Below are positions 26,186 to 30,675 of a stretch of DNA of 30,675 bases, piece after piece. Made by a program: the position numbers and the translations under genes. The DNA is from Bacteroidales bacterium. GTDB lineage: Bacteria; Bacteroidota; Bacteroidia; Bacteroidales; JAADGE01. Positions within the stretch are counted from its first letter, which is position 1. Each line of letters starts with the position of its first letter. The DNA is taken from contig JAOZQB010000004.1 of NCBI GenBank assembly GCA_029932445.1, forward strand, positions 1-30,675, in the 5' to 3' direction. Under the pieces are notes generated by a model, which did not search any database, was not told where the DNA came from, and was given only the letters and a program-made list of their open reading frames with translations.

Positions 26186-27112
26186 AGCTATTAAACAAAC
26201 AAGATAAGTAATCAGCATCATTCCGGCTACTTTTTGCACATCACCGCCGTATGCTCTTACTTGTATTATTAAACCCGTAGCCGGTGCCGCAGCTGCCTGT
26301 ATCACAAAAAAATCTGCTAACAAAGGATGTGTTTTACCGATATTGAAATAATATAATATTAAAATCACTGCAATCGGCAACAATAAATATTTTACAAATA
26401 TCACTCGAAGAATATTAACTAATTTCGGAAACTTCCTTAAAGAAACACTTCCCAAAGTTGCACCCAGAACAAAGGTAGCAATCGGCACGGCGGCTTGCCC
26501 GATTAAATCAACGGAACCCACAAATACATCCGGGAAAAATTTTTGCCAACCGAGTAAAACAATAATTAATGAAAGAATATTTGCAACAGCAGGAGGTGTA
26601 ATAAGTGTTTTATAACTGAAATCAATTTTTTTATCCGTAGAAGTAACAAAATATTTTCCTAAAGTCCACAGCAAAGGATTATATCCTAAAATAAACAAGA
26701 AGGTAATCAGAGCAAATTCCGTAAAATGTTCGGGATAAACAACCTGACCGATCGGCAAAACCAAATAGCCGGCATTTTGCATGGAAGAAACAGCAATTAA
26801 ATTTCTTTGCTTTCTGAAATCAATTGCAAACACGCCCGAAGCAAACAACACGCCCACCGAACTCATTGCAAAACCAAATATCGGAAGAGTCCACCAATAA
26901 GGCAAAGTTTCCGGATTAAAATACAATAAAGTATTTGAAAATACCAAGCTCGGTAACAAAACAATTACCGTAACTTTCGATAATGCATTGATATGTTCTT
27001 GCGAAATAATTTTCTTTCTGACAAGCAAACCGGCTACAATAATGATAATAAAAACCCGTGCCAGAGCTTCGCTCATACTCAAAAAACCGGATATAAAAAT
27101 TTGATTTGCCAA
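26147..27112 (-). CDS. Auxin efflux carrier (AEC) family permease
   Basis: The protein has 321 aa with about ten hydrophobic membrane segments, the pattern of the AEC/BART superfamily. Features include ALARVFIIIIVAGLLVRKKIIS near the start, a central GKYF/LITPPAVANILSLIIVL segment and VLGATLGSVSL. Substrates of bacterial AEC proteins are usually small carboxylates such as malate, but none can be assigned here. The start is uncertain: Met13 (27076, MSEALARVF) gives the more usual N-terminus and leaves a TACTTTTG box at 27110-27117 free as a promoter. The gene follows DUF4249 by 36 nt on the same strand but seems to have its own promoter. Its 3' end overlaps the convergent AcpH gene. Confidence 0.8.
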   Translation of the reverse strand: MANQIFISGFLSMSEALARVFIIIIVAGLLVRKKIISQEHINALSKVTVIVLLPSLVFSNTLLYFNPETLPYWWTLPIFGFAMSSVGVLFASGVFAIDFRKQRNLIAVSSMQNAGYLVLPIGQVVYPEHFTEFALITFLFILGYNPLLWTLGKYFVTSTDKKIDFSYKTLITPPAVANILSLIIVLLGWQKFFPDVFVGSVDLIGQAAVPIATFVLGATLGSVSLRKFPKLVNILRVIFVKYLLLPIAVILILYYFNIGKTHPLLADFFVIQAAAAPATGLIIQVRAYGGDVQKVAGMMLITYLVCLIALPFWIALWHTLI

Positions 27113-27134
27113 AAGTATATTTTTGACAAAAGTA
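27110..27134 (-). promoter_or_regulatory. Tandem -7 boxes upstream of the permease gene
   Basis: On the minus strand TACTTTTG occurs twice (27134-27127 and 27117-27110), each within an ACTTTTGnCAAA repeat 17 nt apart. Both fit TAnnTTTG. Use of the nearer box would require the Met13 start. Confidence 0.4.
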
Positions 27135-27148
27135 AAATAAAGAATTTA

Positions 27149-28135
27149 TTATTTCAGATTATTCAATACAATTGTATCCGTTGTCATCGTATATCCCGAG
27201 AATAAACCCAAGCCGTTTTCAACATTGGAATAAACCTGAACCGGTTGAGCAAACGGATCAAATCTTGTTTGTTCATTCAAATTAAAAGAGAAAATATAAT
27301 TATATACAGCTTCTGTTACCTTTAGTAGTTTTAATACAATTATAACAGGATATTGTTCATCATTTATCTCTTTCACGTATTCATCAGATTTATAATTATA
27401 AAAATCAGCAATAAAATTTAAAGTATAAGAATTTCCGTTAAATAATTCATCAGAAAATACTCTGCCGTTAATACCGTCAATAATAAATTCATTATTATTT
27501 TTATTTAAAACAGGATCCGTTGTATCAAAATAGTATGAATATTCTTCATAGCCCGTAAATATCATACTAGTATCCGTATAAAAAAAAACAGGATACAAAG
27601 TATTAACGGAAAGAAAATAATAATCTGATGTTGCAGCTTTATCATCAAATCGAAGATTGAAATGTATTTCGTATGTTGTATCAATATAACCCTCTCCGTA
27701 ATTATTTATTTTAATTAGTACTGTTGTATCAACAGATTGGATTTCTGAAGGCGGTAACAAAAACACATCTGCTTTAACCGAGTTCAATCCGGGATAATCC
27801 GTCCTAATTTCATAATTCGCATTCATCTCGGGTTTTACGTTTGAATAAAAATAACCGCTGTCATTAAAAACTAAATTTTCAACAAAAATATCATTTTTGA
27901 ATAATTTCACATCGGCAGAAGATAAATTCTCAATCTCATTGTTATCAAGAACACTTTTGCTTTTAGTTACTCTTACCCGAATAGTACTGTCAGGATTAAT
28001 AATTCCGTTCAAAACAATATGTTTTTCCGCTTCCGGAATATCAATATCCAATTTTTTTCGGCATGAACCGAAAATTATAAACGAAACAAACAGAATTAAT
28101 AGTGAATATCTCATATTTATTTTATTAAAATTCAT
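27149..28135 (-). CDS. DUF4249 family outer-membrane lipoprotein
   Basis: The protein has 328 aa (321 from the alternative ATG at 28114). A hydrophobic signal ends in the lipobox FGSC, with Cys25, or Cys18 from the inner Met; the inner Met gives the more usual signal length and avoids the overlap with the receptor gene. The mature part starts RKKLDIDIPEAEKHIVLNGI and ends FDPFAQPVQVYSNVENGLGLF, both typical of DUF4249. Members are usually paired with a TonB-dependent receptor as here; their role is presumed to be accessory to uptake, and no ligand is known. From the outer ATG the gene overlaps the receptor gene by 11 nt, indicating a two-gene operon. Confidence 0.82.
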   Translation of the reverse strand: MNFNKINMRYSLLILFVSFIIFGSCRKKLDIDIPEAEKHIVLNGIINPDSTIRVRVTKSKSVLDNNEIENLSSADVKLFKNDIFVENLVFNDSGYFYSNVKPEMNANYEIRTDYPGLNSVKADVFLLPPSEIQSVDTTVLIKINNYGEGYIDTTYEIHFNLRFDDKAATSDYYFLSVNTLYPVFFYTDTSMIFTGYEEYSYYFDTTDPVLNKNNNEFIIDGINGRVFSDELFNGNSYTLNFIADFYNYKSDEYVKEINDEQYPVIIVLKLLKVTEAVYNYIFSFNLNEQTRFDPFAQPVQVYSNVENGLGLFSGYTMTTDTIVLNNLK

Positions 28136-30521
28136 ATTTATAACTGACAGAAGGAATTATAGGAAACAAACTGTATTGAAAAAGAGCACGATCACCGTCA
28201 TCATCTCTTCCGAAACGAAGAAAGAAGGGATTTTTGCGATTATAAACATTATAAACGCCGATATTCCATGTACGTTTTCCGTATTTTTTTTGTTTTCTGA
28301 AATTAACTCCTAAATCCAATCGATGATACGCCGGCATTCTGAAATTATTTCGTTTTTCAATATGATCAACAATGTAATCTTCAACAAATTCAGAACCGTA
28401 AAATTGATTAAACCGATTCAATGCCTGATACGATTCATAAGCTAAAGTTACAGCGTTTCCGGTTCCGTAAACCCAAGTTCCGGCAACATCAATTTTATCA
28501 TTAAATTTATGCGTTATCACAATTCCCACATCATGCCTTCTGTCATACGTATAAGGAAACGGTTCTCCGAAACTGACATTTGAAAATTGTCTGTCGGTTT
28601 TTGACCAAGTGTAACCAATCCAACCGGTTGTTTTTCCGATATTCTTTTTAATCAAAATTTCAATACCGTATGAAGTTCCTTTTCCGTCGGTTTCAATTTT
28701 ATTTTCCCACGCTCTTGCACTTTCTGCACCTTCTTCCGAAAATCCGCTTACAAAACTGGCTCCTTCTTTATACTCAATCATATTGCTCATTGTTTTATAA
28801 TATGCTTCAATGCTGAAATCAAAACCTTTATAAGAATATGCCGAACCGAAAGCATATTGCGTTGATTTTTGCGGTTTAATATTATTCGTTACGGGCAGCC
28901 ATAAATCCGTCGGCAAACCGATAGTGGTGTTAGTTAACAAATGAAGGTATTGTTCCATTTCCGTATAAGCCGCTTTAACAGACCATTGCGGATTTATTAA
29001 ATATCTGACAGAAACTCTGGGCTGTACAGATTGATACAAAGTATCGCTGACATAAAAACCCGAATAATGAACACCGAGATTCGCTTTTAAATTCTTAAAT
29101 ATTTTCAATTCATCCTCAGCATAAACATAATATTCATTTGCATAAATATTTGAATTCCCGAATGTTGTGTCAATTTTTGAATTTTCTTGATTGCTGTTAA
29201 CATGAAAAGCTTGAACCCCCGGGCTGAAAGTATGATAAATATAATTTACCCCGAATTTAATATTATGATTTACGGAAGGATTATAATCAAAATCAACTTT
29301 TGCTCCGTAATCTTCAATACCTGAACTGTAATCAAATGCAAATTCATCAAATTCATCCCTTTGTGTATCGGTTGATTTTTCGGACATACTGACACCGAAT
29401 TTGTATGTACTGTATGTCAAAGTCGTATTGGCAAAAAGTTTTTTTCCTAAAACGTGATTCCATCGAAATGCCGAAGTAATATTACCCCATTTTAAGTCGC
29501 TGTTAAATTCATCAACATATTGCTCCCAAGTATCTTCCATTTTTGTATATGCTTTATCTTTTCCGGTATAAACACTTAAATAAATTCTGTCTTTATCAGA
29601 AAATTTATGATTTATTTTTGCATTTATATCCCAAAAGAAATAACCGCTTGATGATTTCGTTCCGGGATTATTTTTATTTAAATATATTTTTTGGATCGGC
29701 AGAGATAAAAGATCGATATAGGTTCTGCGTGCCGAAATCAAAAAAGAAGTCTTATCTTTTATAATCGGTCCTTCAAAAGTAAATTTTGATGAAATTATCC
29801 CGATTGAGGCCGATCCGGAAAATTTTTTCATATTTCCTTCTTTCATTCGAATATCCAAAACAGAAGACAAACGACCGCCGTAACGTGCCGGAAAACCACC
29901 CTTAATAATACTTACTTCGCTGATGGCATCGGCATTAAAAACAGAAAAAAATCCGAAAAGATGGTTGGCATTATAAACCGGAACACCGTCAATCAAAATA
30001 AGATTTTGATCGGGTCCTCCGCCTCTGACATAAAATCCGCTGGTTCCTTCGGTACCTGATTGAACTCCCGGTAATAACTGTATGGCTTTTAAAACATCAA
30101 CTTCACCAAGCAAAGCAGGAATCGTTTTTATTGTTTTAACGGGAATATCAATTTTTCCCATTTCTGTTTTCTCGGCTTCTGTTTTTTTTCCGAAAATTTC
30201 AACTTCTTCAAGTTCATTACCCGGTTTTAAAGCAAAATTAATTACGGTATCTTTTGTTAAGTTAATATCAACGGTTTGGGTGTTATATCCGACATAAGAA
30301 GCAGATAATTTTACTTTCATTCGGGGTAAAGTAATGCTGTAAAACCCGTAAGAATTTGCAATTGTTCCCATATTTGTTGCACCGGGATTATATACTGCAG
30401 CACCAATTAACTTTTCACCGGATTCAACATTTTCAATATAACCGCTAACGGTATATTTCTGCGAAAACACGGAACTGTTTATCGTTAATAAAGAAAACAG
30501 AATAAAAAAGATTCTTCTCAT
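28125..30521 (-). CDS. TonB-dependent receptor with carboxypeptidase-like N-terminal domain
   Basis: The protein has 798 aa. A signal peptide ends near VFS|Q21. Residues about 22-97 form the CarboxypepD_reg-like domain (YTVSGYIENVESGEKLIGAAV). The plug domain follows with ILLPGVQSGTEGTSGFYVRG-type features: GFYVRGGGPDQNLILIDGVP and EVSIIKGGFPARYGGRLSSV. The rest is a beta-barrel ending in VSYKYEF with the terminal Phe. It lacks the SusC signature and is about 200 aa shorter than SusC, so it belongs to the receptor type that pairs with DUF4249. The ligand is unknown; peptide, siderophore or other cargo are all possible. Transcription likely begins in 30522-30600. Confidence 0.92.
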   Translation of the reverse strand: MRRIFFILFSLLTINSSVFSQKYTVSGYIENVESGEKLIGAAVYNPGATNMGTIANSYGFYSITLPRMKVKLSASYVGYNTQTVDINLTKDTVINFALKPGNELEEVEIFGKKTEAEKTEMGKIDIPVKTIKTIPALLGEVDVLKAIQLLPGVQSGTEGTSGFYVRGGGPDQNLILIDGVPVYNANHLFGFFSVFNADAISEVSIIKGGFPARYGGRLSSVLDIRMKEGNMKKFSGSASIGIISSKFTFEGPIIKDKTSFLISARRTYIDLLSLPIQKIYLNKNNPGTKSSSGYFFWDINAKINHKFSDKDRIYLSVYTGKDKAYTKMEDTWEQYVDEFNSDLKWGNITSAFRWNHVLGKKLFANTTLTYSTYKFGVSMSEKSTDTQRDEFDEFAFDYSSGIEDYGAKVDFDYNPSVNHNIKFGVNYIYHTFSPGVQAFHVNSNQENSKIDTTFGNSNIYANEYYVYAEDELKIFKNLKANLGVHYSGFYVSDTLYQSVQPRVSVRYLINPQWSVKAAYTEMEQYLHLLTNTTIGLPTDLWLPVTNNIKPQKSTQYAFGSAYSYKGFDFSIEAYYKTMSNMIEYKEGASFVSGFSEEGAESARAWENKIETDGKGTSYGIEILIKKNIGKTTGWIGYTWSKTDRQFSNVSFGEPFPYTYDRRHDVGIVITHKFNDKIDVAGTWVYGTGNAVTLAYESYQALNRFNQFYGSEFVEDYIVDHIEKRNNFRMPAYHRLDLGVNFRKQKKYGKRTWNIGVYNVYNRKNPFFLRFGRDDDGDRALFQYSLFPIIPSVSYKYEF

Positions 30522-30639
30522 TTTATGATTTTATATAAAAATTTGTAACAATTCTAACTATTTATTCGTTTGCTTTATCAGATACAGCAAAATAAAAATC
30601 GTTGCATAAAATTAAATTTTAAATTTTCATTCAACTTAC

Positions 30640-30647
30640 TACTTTTG
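30640..30647 (+). promoter_or_regulatory. Possible -7 box of a gene beyond the right edge
   Basis: TACTTTTG followed by TCACTC fits TAnnTTTG on the plus strand and points out of the window. No gene start is visible before the edge and no -33 element was seen. Confidence 0.3.
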
Positions 30648-30675
30648 TCACTCAATATTCTAAACGAATTTTTTT

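Noticed and set aside
27897..28313. 138-codon plus-strand open frame across the DUF4249/receptor junction
   Set aside because: Antisense to two well-supported genes, low-complexity composition, no family features.

Overview
The window is an AT-rich stretch of a Bacteroidota chromosome. The phylum call rests on several independent signs: a SusC/SusD/SusE outer-membrane operon, a C-terminal type IX secretion (T9SS) sorting domain, a TonB-receptor/DUF4249 pair, a REP-type (RAYT) transposase, and promoters of the TAnnTTTG type with no obvious Shine-Dalgarno sites. I cannot name the genus. No tRNA, rRNA or CRISPR array was seen.

Layout. (1) 1-135: 5' part of a small coiled-coil gene leaving the left edge. 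(2) 207-5982, minus strand: susC-susD-susE, the starch/maltodextrin import complex, closed by a terminator. (3) 6231-7244: a divergent LacI-family regulator interrupted by one in-frame TAA. (4) 7444-12381, plus strand: GPH/MFS maltose-type transporter, beta-phosphoglucomutase and GH65 maltose phosphorylase, with a four-helix-bundle gene wedged between the last two. (5) 12564-13808: an AAA ATPase/DUF4143 gene with its own repeat-rich promoter region. (6) 13974-20333: three exported GH13 enzymes (two lipoproteins and one SusA-like neopullulanase), with a RAYT transposase between the second and third. (7) 20397-22296: a stand-alone Thr-tRNA editing domain converging on dnaA across a shared terminator. 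(8) 22862-26185: a large T9SS-exported multidomain GH13 amylase abutting an AcpH-like gene. (9) 26147-30521, minus strand: TonB receptor, DUF4249 lipoprotein and an auxin-efflux-carrier family permease.

How it fits together (inference from families). The T9SS amylase and probably surface lipoproteins cut starch outside the cell. SusCDE binds and imports oligosaccharides. The exported GH13 enzymes trim them to maltose. The GPH/MFS permease carries maltose into the cytoplasm, where maltose phosphorylase and beta-phosphoglucomutase yield glucose plus glucose-6-phosphate. The same 12-bp LacI-type operator (GCAA-W-CG-W-TTGC form) occurs upstream of susC, of the transporter gene (with one end mismatch) and of the distant T9SS amylase. 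This ties the parts into one regulon even though dnaA lies between them. The cognate regulator gene appears broken by a single nonsense codon.

I did not find a clearly undescribed system. The most notable points are the nonsense-interrupted regulator with conserved operators, the far-upstream operator positions that hint at activation, and the way typical Bacteroidota hitchhiker genes (four-helix bundle, DUF4143 ATPase, RAYT) punctuate the saccharolytic cluster.
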